A stretch of 64,000 bases of DNA, taken from positions 1 to 64,000 of the forward strand of contig JAYFRN010000009.1 in NCBI GenBank assembly GCA_034925865.1, given 5' to 3'. Shown piece by piece: positions 8,977 to 16,994 of this stretch. The number at the start of each line of letters is the position of its first letter. The first letter of the stretch is position 1. A model generated the notes under the pieces. The model saw only the letters and a list, made by a program, of their open reading frames with translations, had not been told where the DNA came from and did no database searches. A program made the translations under genes and the position numbers. This DNA is from Oscillospiraceae bacterium. GTDB taxonomy: Bacteria > Bacillota > Clostridia > Oscillospirales > SIG627.

Positions 8977-9332
8977 TAAAACATACCCGGAACACCGGGC
9001 ATTGAAAGATTGCCCGTTATCTTCTGCATTTCCTTAGAGTTCGTTTCTTCCACACGCTTAATTGCCTCGTTTACACCCGCAACGATTATATCCTGAAGCG
9101 TTTCGGCGTCATCCGGGTCGATTACGACTGGATCAAGCGTGACAGAGAGAATTTCTTTTTTACCGTTTATCTTTATTTTGCATACTCCGCCGCCTGATGC
9201 GATTTCATATTCCTTCGCGTCAAGCTCCTCCTGCAGTACAGCTATATCCTCCTGCATCTTCTGAGCCTGGCGGATCATGGTATTCATATTCGCGGGCCCC
9301 TTGCCCATTCCTTCTGGCAGTCTTGCTTTCAT
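8976..9332 (-). CDS. ybaB: YbaB/EbfC family nucleoid-associated protein
   Basis: A 118-residue member of the YbaB/EbfC family, dimeric DNA-binding proteins. The helical N terminus (MNTMIRQAQKMQEDIAVLQEEL) is followed by the beta core VCKIKINGKKEILSVTLDP and the DDAETLQDIIVAGVNEAIKR helix typical of the family. The ATG at 9332 has AGGAAA upstream, and an internal ATG at 9287 begins the part that is conserved in shorter homologues. It sits between dnaX and recR as in most bacteria. Confidence 0.93.
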   Translation of the reverse strand: MKARLPEGMGKGPANMNTMIRQAQKMQEDIAVLQEELDAKEYEIASGGGVCKIKINGKKEILSVTLDPVVIDPDDAETLQDIIVAGVNEAIKRVEETNSKEMQKITGNLSMPGVPGMF

Positions 9333-9354
9333 TTCCTGTTTTCCTTTCGGTTTT

Positions 9355-10890
9355 TCAAAGTGAGTCTATCGCGTCCGGTTCTTTTTTCCTCTGTTCGGAC
9401 TCCAGACGGACAGCTGTTATTTCGGGAGTTATATTTTTTACATATCGAAGAATTATATCTTCGGCCTTCATATACGAAAGTATGCCGTTTGTGAAGCTCT
9501 CCGTCAATACCGCAAGCGTGTTCTGATCACGGCAAATGAATTTCGCAGATTCAAGATACGGATATATTATCGCTTCACCTTTGAGAGACTGAAGCAGGCG
9601 GCGCGATTCTGGATATGTCCCGGAGGAAACGGAAGGCGCCTGCTTAGATTCCTCAGCAGCAATTTTCTGTTTTGGAGCTATCTTTTCTGCTTTTTCGCCT
9701 TTATCTGATGGTAATTTTGGGGCGGCTTCATATCCGCCGCCGTCGAGGCGAGATTCAAGCTTATCAATCCTTGCGGACAAAGCGTCAAGAGATGCCGTCG
9801 GCTGTGACTGCGGATGACACATCCGTATAAAGGCAAGCTCGACCGAGGCCCGTTTGCCTGACGACAGATAATCGTATCCTGAAACAAGCGGCTGAAGCAC
9901 CGAAAGCTGATATATAAGCTCTGACTCTGACGCGGCGGATGCAATATCGCACAGCATTTTATATTCCGTTTCCGAACAGTCGATGAGCATCCTCGGAGAC
10001 GGCACCGACTTGATGACGGTTATATCACGGTAAAGCTTAATTATTTCGTTCAATGATGCCTTGAGGTCGGAGGATTTTTCATAAAGCTCCGAAATAAGCG
10101 CCATACAGCGCGACGGATTGCTTTTTATGCAGGCTTCGCACAGGTCGATTAATATTTCGCGATCAGACAGTCCCAAAATCGCAGTTATTTCATCGGGAGT
10201 AATGACTCCCGCTTTCCCCGCACATGCTTCCAAAAGGCTGAGCGCATCACGCATTGCGCCGTCCGAAAGCCGGGCGATTATCGCGGCGGCCTCACGTTCT
10301 ATGGATATGCCCTCCTTCGAGGAGATACGCATAAGCCTGTCGGTAATAATTTCCGGTGAAATTCGTCGAAAATCGAACCTCTGACAGCGTGAAATTATCG
10401 TGGCGGGAACCTTCTGCATTTCGGTCGTCGCCAAAATAAAGAGTACATGCTCCGGCGGCTCCTCAAGGGTTTTCAAAAGAGCGTTGAAGGCCGCGATAGT
10501 AAGCATATGGACTTCGTCGATTATGTATACTCTCTTTTTAAGATCGGCAGGCATGAATTTAACCTCTTCGCAGAGGCTTCTTATATTGTCGACACCGTTA
10601 TTTCCCGCAGCGTCTATTTCCATCACGTCAAGCGTCGTCTGGGAATCTATCGCGCGGCACGAGGCGCATTTGTTACATGGATTTCCATCCTCCAACGCTT
10701 CGCAGTTCACCGCTTTAGCAAGCAGCTTTGCGCAGGTGGTCTTCCCTGTCCCCCGTGAGCCGCAGAACAGATATGCATGTCCGACCTTGCCGGATTTTAG
10801 CTGGTTTTTTAAAACGGTTACAATGTGTGACTGCCCCACGACATCACCGAACGTCTGAGGGCGAAATTTTCGGTATAAAGCCTGATACAT
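9355..10890 (-). CDS. dnaX: DNA polymerase III subunit gamma/tau
   Basis: A 511-residue clamp-loader ATPase. Visible in order are the Walker A motif GSRGTGKTTCAKLLA (about residue 44), the zinc-binding cysteines CEALEDGNPCNKCASC (about 68-80), Walker B with IDEVHML, the SRC motif in ATIISRCQRFDF, and the collar domain. After a low-complexity Lys/Pro/Glu linker (about 385-430) comes a tau-like C-terminal domain. It is somewhat short for the family, as in many Clostridia. The SRP RNA gene precedes it, and ybaB and recR follow on the same strand; this order matches that of Bacillus. A dispersed repeat lies between the SRP RNA and this gene. Confidence 0.95.
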   Translation of the reverse strand: MYQALYRKFRPQTFGDVVGQSHIVTVLKNQLKSGKVGHAYLFCGSRGTGKTTCAKLLAKAVNCEALEDGNPCNKCASCRAIDSQTTLDVMEIDAAGNNGVDNIRSLCEEVKFMPADLKKRVYIIDEVHMLTIAAFNALLKTLEEPPEHVLFILATTEMQKVPATIISRCQRFDFRRISPEIITDRLMRISSKEGISIEREAAAIIARLSDGAMRDALSLLEACAGKAGVITPDEITAILGLSDREILIDLCEACIKSNPSRCMALISELYEKSSDLKASLNEIIKLYRDITVIKSVPSPRMLIDCSETEYKMLCDIASAASESELIYQLSVLQPLVSGYDYLSSGKRASVELAFIRMCHPQSQPTASLDALSARIDKLESRLDGGGYEAAPKLPSDKGEKAEKIAPKQKIAAEESKQAPSVSSGTYPESRRLLQSLKGEAIIYPYLESAKFICRDQNTLAVLTESFTNGILSYMKAEDIILRYVKNITPEITAVRLESEQRKKEPDAIDSL

Positions 10891-10995
10891 TCTTTTACCG
10901 TGCCTTTATTATTAATTACGAGGTTGAGTACGGTCGCTTTTTGAAAAAAGCTCCGCAAAAACTTTAAAGTTCTTGTTGAGCAGATAATCAGCAGC

Positions 10996-11079
10996 TATTA
11001 TTAACTCGGCATTTAAATAACTACCGCTTAAAGAGAGAAAAGACTCTCGTATATGTGCCTTTCTCTCATGTAAAACAAG
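10996..11079. repeat. Dispersed nested palindrome, copy C
   Basis: It starts TATTATTAACTCGGC and keeps the inner hairpin in slightly damaged form (AAGAGAGAAAAG against CTTTCTCTC). The right outer arm is missing. The element stops exactly where the terminal helix of the SRP RNA gene starts, so it forms the immediate 3' flank of that RNA and could help end or process it. Confidence 0.75.
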
Positions 11080-11373
11080 GATACGAAATAAGACTGTGCA
11101 CCCCGCTTCGAAGATAAGGTTATGTGCGCTTTTCTTTTTACCGGCTCGGAACAGGCAACCTGGCGGCACATCAAAGTCACCGCTTAATGCTGCTTGGTTC
11201 CCCACCTGACATGATTCGTGGTCTTTGATTGCGCAAGACCCATTCGTCAACGCCGGTTCAAAAGGAGCATCCACACAATTTATTCCTCAGACGGGGAATT
11301 CACCCCTGCTATAGCGGATGGCAGGTACAAGGCACCGCTGACTCCCCGGATAGCACAGTCTTATTTCGTATCC
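11080..11373 (-). ncRNA. ffs: Signal recognition particle RNA, large bacterial type
   Basis: On the minus strand the transcript contains the SRP domain IV hallmark (TGTCAGGTGGGGAACCAAGC followed by AGCATTAAGC) and, upstream, the Alu-domain segment AGCGGTGCCTTGTACC ... ATCCGCTATAGCAGGG ... GAATTCC known from Bacillus and Clostridium SRP RNAs of about 270 nucleotides. The two ends form a perfect 21-bp inverted repeat (11080-11100 against 11353-11373), of which the inner CTGTGC/GCACAG part fits helix 5; the exact mature ends are uncertain and may lie inside. The RNA forms the signal recognition particle with Ffh. It lies between upp and dnaX on the same strand. Confidence 0.9.
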
Positions 11374-11417
11374 TTTTGTATATCGGATCTGAAATCGGAT
11401 CACATATTATATTGTAT

Positions 11418-12059
11418 TTATTTGGTGCCGAATATTCTGTCTCCCGCATCGCCCAGACCGGGAACGATATAAGCATTTTCATTGAGCTTTTCATCAAGGC
11501 ATGCGCAGAAGATTTTTACATCGGGATGCGCGGCAAGCAGCGCTTTTACTCCCTCGGGAGCCGCGATGATATTCATCATTTTGATGCTTTTTACGCCGGC
11601 GCGCTTCAAGAGGTCAATGGCGGCGATCGCGCTGCCGCCGGTGGCGAGCATCGGATCGATAATTATCGCGTCGCGTTCCTCGATATCCGACGGAAATTTG
11701 CAGTAATAAGTCACGGGCTTGAGAGTGTCATGATCGCGGAAAAGACCGATATGCCCTACCTTGGCGGCCGGTATATGCTGTATTATTCCCTCTTCCATGC
11801 CCAAACCGGCGCGAAGAATCGGAATAACGGCAAGCTTTTTACCGGAAATGACCTTTGTTTTAGCGATCGCGATAGGCGTTTCAATCTCGACCTCGCGGAG
11901 CGGGAGATCTCTTGTCGCCTCATATGTAAGAAGCGAAGAAATTTCGGTGACGAGCTCTCTGAAATCCTTCGTGCTCGTGTTTTTATCTCTTAAAAGAGAA
12001 AGCTTGTGCTGTAAAAGCGGATGGTCGCATATGATAAGATTCGGGAAATTTACGTCCAT
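11418..12059 (-). CDS. upp: Uracil phosphoribosyltransferase
   Basis: A full-length (213 residues) salvage enzyme that makes UMP from uracil and PRPP. The PRPP-binding loop [15 protein letters not shown] (about residue 134) and the uracil-binding C terminus [14 protein letters not shown] are intact, as is the early [10 protein letters not shown] segment. The gene has its own sigma-A promoter at 12120-12148 and a leader of about 50 bases. The SRP RNA gene follows 45 bases after its stop on the same strand. Confidence 0.96.
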   Translation of the reverse strand: MDVNFPNLIICDHPLLQHKLSLLRDKNTSTKDFRELVTEISSLLTYEATRDLPLREVEIETPIAIAKTKVISGKKLAVIPILRAGLGMEEGIIQHIPAAKVGHIGLFRDHDTLKPVTYYCKFPSDIEERDAIIIDPMLATGGSAIAAIDLLKRAGVKSIKMMNIIAAPEGVKALLAAHPDVKIFCACLDEKLNENAYIVPGLGDAGDRIFGTK

Positions 12060-12119
12060 TTTCTCTCGCGACGACAGCCTTTGCGCCGCCGCCTCTCCTA
12101 ATTCGATTTACGATTATAT

Positions 12120-12148
12120 ATTATAACATAGCCCAGGCTATATTTCAA
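12120..12148 (-). promoter_or_regulatory. Sigma-A promoter of upp with a palindrome in its spacer
   Basis: Reading the minus strand, TTGAAA and TATAAT are separated by 17 bases. The spacer is almost filled by the inverted repeat ATAGCC-TG-GGCTAT (12128-12141), placed where a repressor would block RNA polymerase. From here to 12360 the intergenic sequence is AT-rich, and I see nothing else in it. Confidence 0.75.
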
Positions 12149-12360
12149 GTATTAATTTCCCGGAATTATTCGGATATATGGAAAGCGGTTTATATCAGTT
12201 TTCATAAAAAATGGCTTTGGTAAAATTAATAAAATAAAAGACGAGTTTTCTATAAAAGATAAAAAAGTAATTAAAATATTTGTCATATTTCATAATTAGA
12301 TGCTTTTTCGTGGTAAATATAATGATTTTATTATCTTTTACTAATTTTTAATATTTTTGA

Positions 12361-12389
12361 TTGACATATATATAATAATAATTTATAAT
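12361..12389 (+). promoter_or_regulatory. Consensus sigma-A promoter before the small membrane protein
   Basis: TTGACA and TATAAT are both perfect, with a 17-base spacer. The predicted start near 12396 leaves about 115 bases of untranslated leader before the ATG at 12512. It may also transcribe the downstream lipoprotein array. Confidence 0.8.
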
Positions 12390-12511
12390 ATATATTGATC
12401 TTATTTCTGATGAATTTCAACTTTCTTAACAGGGTTATACTGGTTTTTCATAGTTGGCACGATGTCAAAATATTATAGTAAAACTTTATATAATAAATTG
12501 AGGTAAATATT

Positions 12512-12697
12512 ATGAAAATTTTAAAGTGTTTATTATCAGGAATTTTTTTATTATTATTGGGAATAGCGTTTACAATTATTACAGGGGGAAGATCATGGGG
12601 TGGAGCCGCAGGCATTATTTTATCTATTTTAGGCTCACTTGTTTTTATCAGGGGATTGTTCTATAGGGACAATAAAAATGACGATAATAAAAGATGA
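12512..12697 (+). CDS. Small two-helix membrane protein, function unknown
   Basis: A 61-residue protein with two hydrophobic segments (about residues 3-25 and 30-50) joined by a short Gly/Arg turn (GGRSWGGAAG) and ending in a charged tail (DNKNDDNKR). GAGGT lies 8 bases before the ATG, and a strong promoter is upstream, so it is probably real. Its stop codon coincides with the join to a 3' remnant of the neighbouring lipoprotein family, so its original C terminus may have been altered by the deletion that made the remnant. Confidence 0.6.
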   Translation: MKILKCLLSGIFLLLLGIAFTIITGGRSWGGAAGIILSILGSLVFIRGLFYRDNKNDDNKR

Positions 12698-12764
12698 ATA
12701 TTTCCCTGACGTTCTTGAAAACACCCGCGAATCGCTAAACGTAATGCTTGATATGACGAAATGA
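12698..12764 (+). pseudogene. 3' remnant of a fourth array lipoprotein gene
   Basis: These 67 bases match the 3' ends of the three downstream paralogues almost base for base. They encode the IYFPDVLENTRESLNVMLDMTK ending in pieces and finish with the same TGA. Nothing of the rest of the gene is left. The remnant shows that the array once had at least one more copy, lost by a deletion or recombination with its 5' break at the small membrane gene. Confidence 0.85.
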
Positions 12765-12771
12765 TTTAATT

Positions 12772-12883
12772 ATAGGGAACCTCTAAATATTCAATAATCT
12801 CTTGTTTTCTTTTATTATCTCTACTTTTCTCGTTTTTTTGAGAGTAGAACAATAGCAAAAACGAGTTCTTAGAGGTTACCTAT
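12772..12883. mobile_element. MITE-like element with AACCTCTAA ends
   Basis: A 112-bp stretch bounded by inverted ends ATAGGGAACCTCTAA and TTAGAGGTTACCTAT (14 of 15 positions pair), with a second inner pair CTCGTTTTT/AAAAACGAG. It has no coding capacity. It interrupts the short spacer GATTTAATT...ACAATATAACAGG, which is uninterrupted between the other two pairs of array genes. That gives a direct view of the empty site and shows insertion. Bases TA flank both ends, which would suit a TA-targeting transposase acting in trans, but this is not proved. Confidence 0.7.
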
Positions 12884-12903
12884 ACAATATAACAGGAGAA
12901 AAC

Positions 12904-13770
12904 ATGATGATTTCAAAATCAAAAAAGCTGCTCTTAATCGTTTCTGTTTTGATTATACTTATATCAGTTTTCTCCTGCTCCCCAAAATCGCCGGAGACGC
13001 TTCCTCCTGAAACAACACAAACATTATCCGCAGGAACAAATACAAAAGAAGCTGAGCCAATAGAAACAGCAAACCGAACAGAAACCACGGTATTACCCGC
13101 AACAACGGCGGAACAGACTGATGAAAAGCAGACAGGCATAAGCGAACAAGAAAAAGAAAAAACCCCATATGAAATAGAGCAAGAAGAAAGAGAAAAAGCG
13201 ATAATAGCGCTGAACCGTCCAATGACTCATGGCGGAGTTTATAAATCCATTCTTGATGATTTTTTTAATGAGATGTTAGAATCATATACTTATATAGGTG
13301 TTCTACTTGACGATCACGATAAACAGATTAATGAATTTACAGAAGTATGTGAGAAAGAATTTGAAGGAATGACGCTTGATCAAATACTTGAAAGCCATTG
13401 TGCAACTTATACTGGCATTAGGTATTTTAATATTACAAAAGAAAATTTTTCAAAAGAATGGACCCCCCAATATCCAAGTGATTCACCATTATACCTTTCT
13501 CAGGAAATAGTTGACGCACTCTACAACGACAACTGGCTCGAAGCAAAGGAAGCGCTCGCGCTTCCGGAAACAATCTATTTCGACGGAACGATATACCGTT
13601 ACAAAGACCTCAATAAAGAGCTTTTGACAGAACTTTTGAATAAAGGTCTCGACAAAGCAAAGGCGCATAAATATTTCGAGTACATGGAAAAGTTCCTCGC
13701 GATATATTTCCCTGACGTTCTTGAAAACACCCGCGAATCGTTAAATATAATGCTTGATATGACGAAATGA
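12904..13770 (+). CDS. Array lipoprotein 1, function unknown
   Basis: A 288-residue predicted lipoprotein. Its signal peptide ends in the lipobox ISVFSC (Cys about residue 25) and is followed by a Thr/Glu/Pro-rich linker to about residue 95. A variable middle and a strongly conserved C-terminal region of about 90 residues follow, which starts near YLSQEIVDALYNDNW and holds EALALPETIYFDGTIYRYKDLNKEL. I do not recognise the domain. CAGGAG stands just before an ATGATG double start; either ATG may be used. Two paralogues follow at 29-base spacings, so the genes are probably co-transcribed. It is expected on the outer face of the membrane. Confidence 0.8.
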   Translation: MMISKSKKLLLIVSVLIILISVFSCSPKSPETLPPETTQTLSAGTNTKEAEPIETANRTETTVLPATTAEQTDEKQTGISEQEKEKTPYEIEQEEREKAIIALNRPMTHGGVYKSILDDFFNEMLESYTYIGVLLDDHDKQINEFTEVCEKEFEGMTLDQILESHCATYTGIRYFNITKENFSKEWTPQYPSDSPLYLSQEIVDALYNDNWLEAKEALALPETIYFDGTIYRYKDLNKELLTELLNKGLDKAKAHKYFEYMEKFLAIYFPDVLENTRESLNIMLDMTK

Positions 13771-13799
13771 TTTAATTTTACAATATAACAGGAGAAAAC

Positions 13800-14657
13800 A
13801 TGATGATTTCAAAATCAAAAAAGCTGCTTTTAATCGTTTCTGTTTTGATTATACTTATATCAGTTTTCTCCTGCTCCCCAAAATTGCCGGAGACACTTCC
13901 TACCGAAACAACACAAACATTATCTGCAGGAACAAATACAAAAGAAGCTGAGCCAATAGAAACAGCAGACCCAACAGAAACAACAGTATTGCCCATAACA
14001 TCGACGGAACAGACTTGTGAAAAGCAAACAGGCATAGGCGAACCAGAGAAAGAAAAAAGCCCATATGAAATAGAGCAAGAAGAAAGAGAACAGTCAATAA
14101 AAGAGCTTAATCGTCCGTTTACTCCCGGTGAAATCAATCTTAATTTCTATTTTGATGAGATGCTATGTTCAAATACTTATATATGTATTTTTCTTAATAA
14201 CCCTGATAATCAAATTGATGAATTTGAAGAGTTCTTTAAAAACGAATTGATAGGAATGACACTTGATCAAAAACGCGAAAGTCACTGTACAACATATACA
14301 GGTATTAGATATTTTAATATTCCCAAAGAAGAATTTCTAAAGGAATGGGGTCCGCAATTCCCAAAAAACACACAAAGCTACCTTCCTCAAGAAATTGTCG
14401 ACGCACTCTACAACGATAACTGGCTCGAAGCAAAGGAAGCGCTCGCGCTTCCGGAAACAATCTATTTCGACGGAACGATATACCGTTACAAAGATCTCAA
14501 TAAAGAGCTTTTGACAGAACTTTTGAATAAAGGTCTCGACAAAGTAAAAGCGCATAAATATTTCGAGTATATGGAAAAGTTCCTTGCGATATATTTCCCT
14601 GGTGTTCTCGAAAACACCCGCGAATCGTTAAATATAATGCTTGATATGACGAAATGA
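13800..14657 (+). CDS. Array lipoprotein 2, function unknown
   Basis: A 285-residue paralogue of the preceding gene. The signal peptide, lipobox, Thr-rich linker and the last 90 residues are nearly identical in DNA and protein, while the middle (about residues 100-175) has diverged, including the stretch TPGEINLNFYFDEMLCSNTYIC. This mosaic pattern suggests recent duplication plus gene conversion at both ends, or selection for difference in the middle. The same CAGGAG ribosome site and ATGATG start are present. Confidence 0.8.
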   Translation: MMISKSKKLLLIVSVLIILISVFSCSPKLPETLPTETTQTLSAGTNTKEAEPIETADPTETTVLPITSTEQTCEKQTGIGEPEKEKSPYEIEQEEREQSIKELNRPFTPGEINLNFYFDEMLCSNTYICIFLNNPDNQIDEFEEFFKNELIGMTLDQKRESHCTTYTGIRYFNIPKEEFLKEWGPQFPKNTQSYLPQEIVDALYNDNWLEAKEALALPETIYFDGTIYRYKDLNKELLTELLNKGLDKVKAHKYFEYMEKFLAIYFPGVLENTRESLNIMLDMTK

Positions 14658-14686
14658 TTTAATTTTACAATATAGCAGGAGAAAAC

Positions 14687-15553
14687 ATGATGATTTCAAA
14701 ATCAAAAAAGTTGCTCTTAATCGTTTCTGTTTTGATTATACTTATATCAGTTTTCTCCTGTTCTCCAAAATTGCCGGAGACGCTTCCATCCGAAACAACA
14801 CAAACATTATCCGCAGGAACAAATACAAAAGAAGCTGAGCCAATAGAAACAGCAGATCCGCCGAAAACCACGGTATTACCCGCAACATCGACGGAACAGA
14901 CTTGTGAAAATCAGACAGACACAGGCGAACCAGAAAAAGAAAAAACTGAACAACAGATTGCGGAAGAAGAAAGAGAACAGGCAATAAAAGAGCTTAATCG
15001 TCCGTTTACTCCCGCTGGGATTTGTGATGCTCATTTGGATTATTATAATGATGAAATACTACAATCGTTGACATATATTGATTTCGTTGTTACCGACGAA
15101 CAAAAAATAAATGAGTTTATGGAATACACCTACAATGTTAAGTGTAAAGGTATGACAATCGATCAAATATGTGAGAGCACATTAGCAACATACGAAGGTA
15201 TATGGTATTTAAATATCCCTAAAGAAGATTTTTTAAGGCAATAGGGACCTCATCATCCCAAAAACACACAGAGATACCTTTCCCAAGAAATTGTCGACGC
15301 ACTCTACAACAACAACTGGCTCGAAGCAAAGGAAGCGCTCGCGCTTCCGGAAACAATCTATTTCGATGGGACGATATACCGCTATAAAGACCTAAACAAA
15401 GAGCTTTTGACAGAGCTTTTGAATAAAGGTCTCGACAAAGTAAAAGCGCATAAATATTTCGAGTACATGGAAAAGTTCCTCGCGATATATTTTCCTGACG
15501 TTCTCGAAAACACCCGCGAATCGTTAAACGTAATGCTTGATATGACGAAATGA
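14687..15553 (+). pseudogene. Array lipoprotein 3, interrupted by an in-frame TAG
   Basis: The frame is intact for 288 codons from ATG to the shared TGA except for one TAG at 15242-15244 (codon 186). In the two sister genes this position is TGG inside the K-E-W-x-P-Q stretch, so a single G-to-A change made the stop. If translated, the product is a 185-residue lipoprotein lacking the conserved C-terminal region. TAG is used as a normal stop elsewhere in the window (yraN and the gene ending at 44875), so read-through coding is unlikely. The N-terminal linker and the middle part are otherwise of normal quality, which suggests recent inactivation. Confidence 0.85.
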
Positions 15554-15597
15554 TAAATTTCCTGTTTTTTTCTCCTTCACAGGAATATATTATCGAC

Positions 15598-15626
15598 AAA
15601 ATAACGCGCCAAAAGCGCGTTATTTT
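15598..15626. terminator. Bidirectional terminator between the array and the XRE regulator
   Basis: The stem AAAATAACGCGC/GCGCGTTATTTT with a 5-base loop has A/T runs on both sides. It stands between convergent genes and can serve both. Confidence 0.85.
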
Positions 15627-15668
15627 GTTTGCTATTTTACCGCTTATAAAACAAAGTATACTTTAATA

Positions 15669-16070
15669 TCATCCGTTCCAGCCGTATTTAATCACAAAAT
15701 AAATAACATATCCCCAATTCAATAATCCGTGAAAAATCGCCCAGCCTATCGAATGCCATTTTACATATGAAATCACCATAGCGAGCGCAACGCCGAAACC
15801 GATTCCCTGCTTTGCGGTATTGCCAACTGTCTGATTTGTGACATTGGTGATATTTGTTACCATATTCCGTTTTTCACCATATATTATTTCTTCAACAGAC
15901 ACATTAAATATCTGAGAAAGTTTGAATAAAGTATCGATATCCGGTTGTGTTTTTGAATTCTCCCAATTTGATACGGCTTGTCTGGTCACATTCATTTTTT
16001 CGGCAAGCTGATCTTGAGTCATGTTATTATCTTCTCTGAATTTTTTAATTATTCTTCCTATATTGTCCAT
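15669..16070 (-). CDS. XRE-type transcriptional regulator with C-terminal membrane segments
   Basis: A protein of about 133 residues. Residues 1-60 form a Cro/C1-type helix-turn-helix (IGRIIKKFREDNNMTQDQLA, then VTRQAVSNWENSKTQPDI). A linker with NITNVTNQTV leads to two hydrophobic segments (GFGVALAMVISYV and AIFHGLLNWGYVIYFVI). It would be a DNA-binding protein tethered to the membrane; its targets and signal are unknown. I chose the ATG at 16070 because a full AGGAGG lies 8 bases upstream; the in-frame ATG at 16103 has none. It is monocistronic. Confidence 0.8.
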   Translation of the reverse strand: MDNIGRIIKKFREDNNMTQDQLAEKMNVTRQAVSNWENSKTQPDIDTLFKLSQIFNVSVEEIIYGEKRNMVTNITNVTNQTVGNTAKQGIGFGVALAMVISYVKWHSIGWAIFHGLLNWGYVIYFVIKYGWNG

Positions 16071-16171
16071 ATAACCGCCTCCTTGTTCTATATTATAACT
16101 CAAATCCCATTTATATCAAGCAACAATTTATTGCTGTCACTTAAACATGGAATTTTTATAAATGCCAAATT

Positions 16172-16203
16172 AAAAATCCGACTTGCAAATGCAAGTCGGA
16201 TTT
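16172..16203 (-). terminator. Terminator of tRNA-Leu
   Basis: The stem AAATCCGACTTGC/GCAAGTCGGATTT with a 4-base loop lies directly downstream of the tRNA 3' end on the minus strand, and a T run follows it. Confidence 0.85.
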
Positions 16204-16205
16204 AT

Positions 16206-16292
16206 TGGTGCCGGTAGTCGGGGTCGAACCGACACGGTATTGCTACCACTGGATTTTGAGTCCAGCACGTCTGCCAATTCCATCATACCGGC
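16206..16292 (-). tRNA. tRNA-Leu (anticodon CAA)
   Basis: A class II tRNA of 87 nucleotides including the encoded CCA. The acceptor GCCGGTA pairs with TACCGGC. The anticodon stem CTGGA/TCCAG holds the loop CTCAAAA, giving anticodon CAA (codon UUG). The long variable arm (TGGTAGCAATACC) and the T-arm GTCGGTTCGACCCCGAC are present. It is a single gene with its own terminator. Confidence 0.96.
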
Positions 16293-16402
16293 AAAGGAAA
16301 AGTATCGGCAGATGGTATTATAACATATCGGTGACCGAAATTCAACAGTTTTTTCAACATTGTTCCATAATAAATACAAATTCAATAATACATGTCGCCA
16401 TT

Positions 16403-16906
16403 TTAAAAATTTAGCAGATAAACGCTATAATTCAATATACCCGCAAATATCAACCAAAGAAGATACGGCACCTGAAGCCATGCCGCCGGACGGCTAATCC
16501 TTGCGAACGCAAATATCATTGCGGCAACAAGCAGCGCGAGAATTACGAGCCATATAAACGAAACAAGATAAAACTGTCCCTTGAAAAATAATATCGGCCA
16601 TACGAAATTAAAGGCAAGCTGTGTGAAATATAATATTGCCGCCGCCTTTTTCTCAGACACGTGGTTCTCTTTTATATAAACCAGATATGACGATATACCC
16701 ATTAACCCAAAAAGAATCGTCCAGACAATCGGGAAAACAACCGGAGGCGGAGCAAATGCCGGAAGGTTCAGCGATTCATAGATTTGCCCTGCTCCGCGTG
16801 TAATAAATCCGGAAATTCCGCCTACAGCAAGCGGTATAACCATGGATATCAGAAATTGCTTAATTCCGGATGGATTTTTTTCTGTTGCTTTTTCTGTGTT
16901 TGTCAT
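16403..16906 (-). CDS. TspO/MBR family membrane protein
   Basis: A protein of about 167 residues with five hydrophobic segments. It has family marks: LNLPAFAPPPVVFPIVWTIL, the FNFVWPILFF core, and the last helix WLQVPYLLWLIFAGILNYSVYLLN. TspO proteins bind porphyrins and lipid-like ligands in the membrane, and their role in bacteria is tied to stress or tetrapyrrole handling. The ATG at 16906 has AAGGTG upstream; an ATG at 16924 is also possible. The gene stands alone between tRNA-Leu and a dispersed repeat. Confidence 0.9.
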   Translation of the reverse strand: MTNTEKATEKNPSGIKQFLISMVIPLAVGGISGFITRGAGQIYESLNLPAFAPPPVVFPIVWTILFGLMGISSYLVYIKENHVSEKKAAAILYFTQLAFNFVWPILFFKGQFYLVSFIWLVILALLVAAMIFAFARISRPAAWLQVPYLLWLIFAGILNYSVYLLNF

Positions 16907-16994
16907 AACTCCGCGCACCTTCATATTATATTTTTATTATTTTATGCGGCAATTTCTATTTAAATTCCCTTTATTCCATAAATATATCAAAGGA

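Noticed and set aside
14687..15553. TAG in the third lipoprotein gene as a recoded sense codon
   Set aside because: TAG ends other well-supported genes in this window (yraN and the gene ending at 44875), so it is an ordinary stop here.
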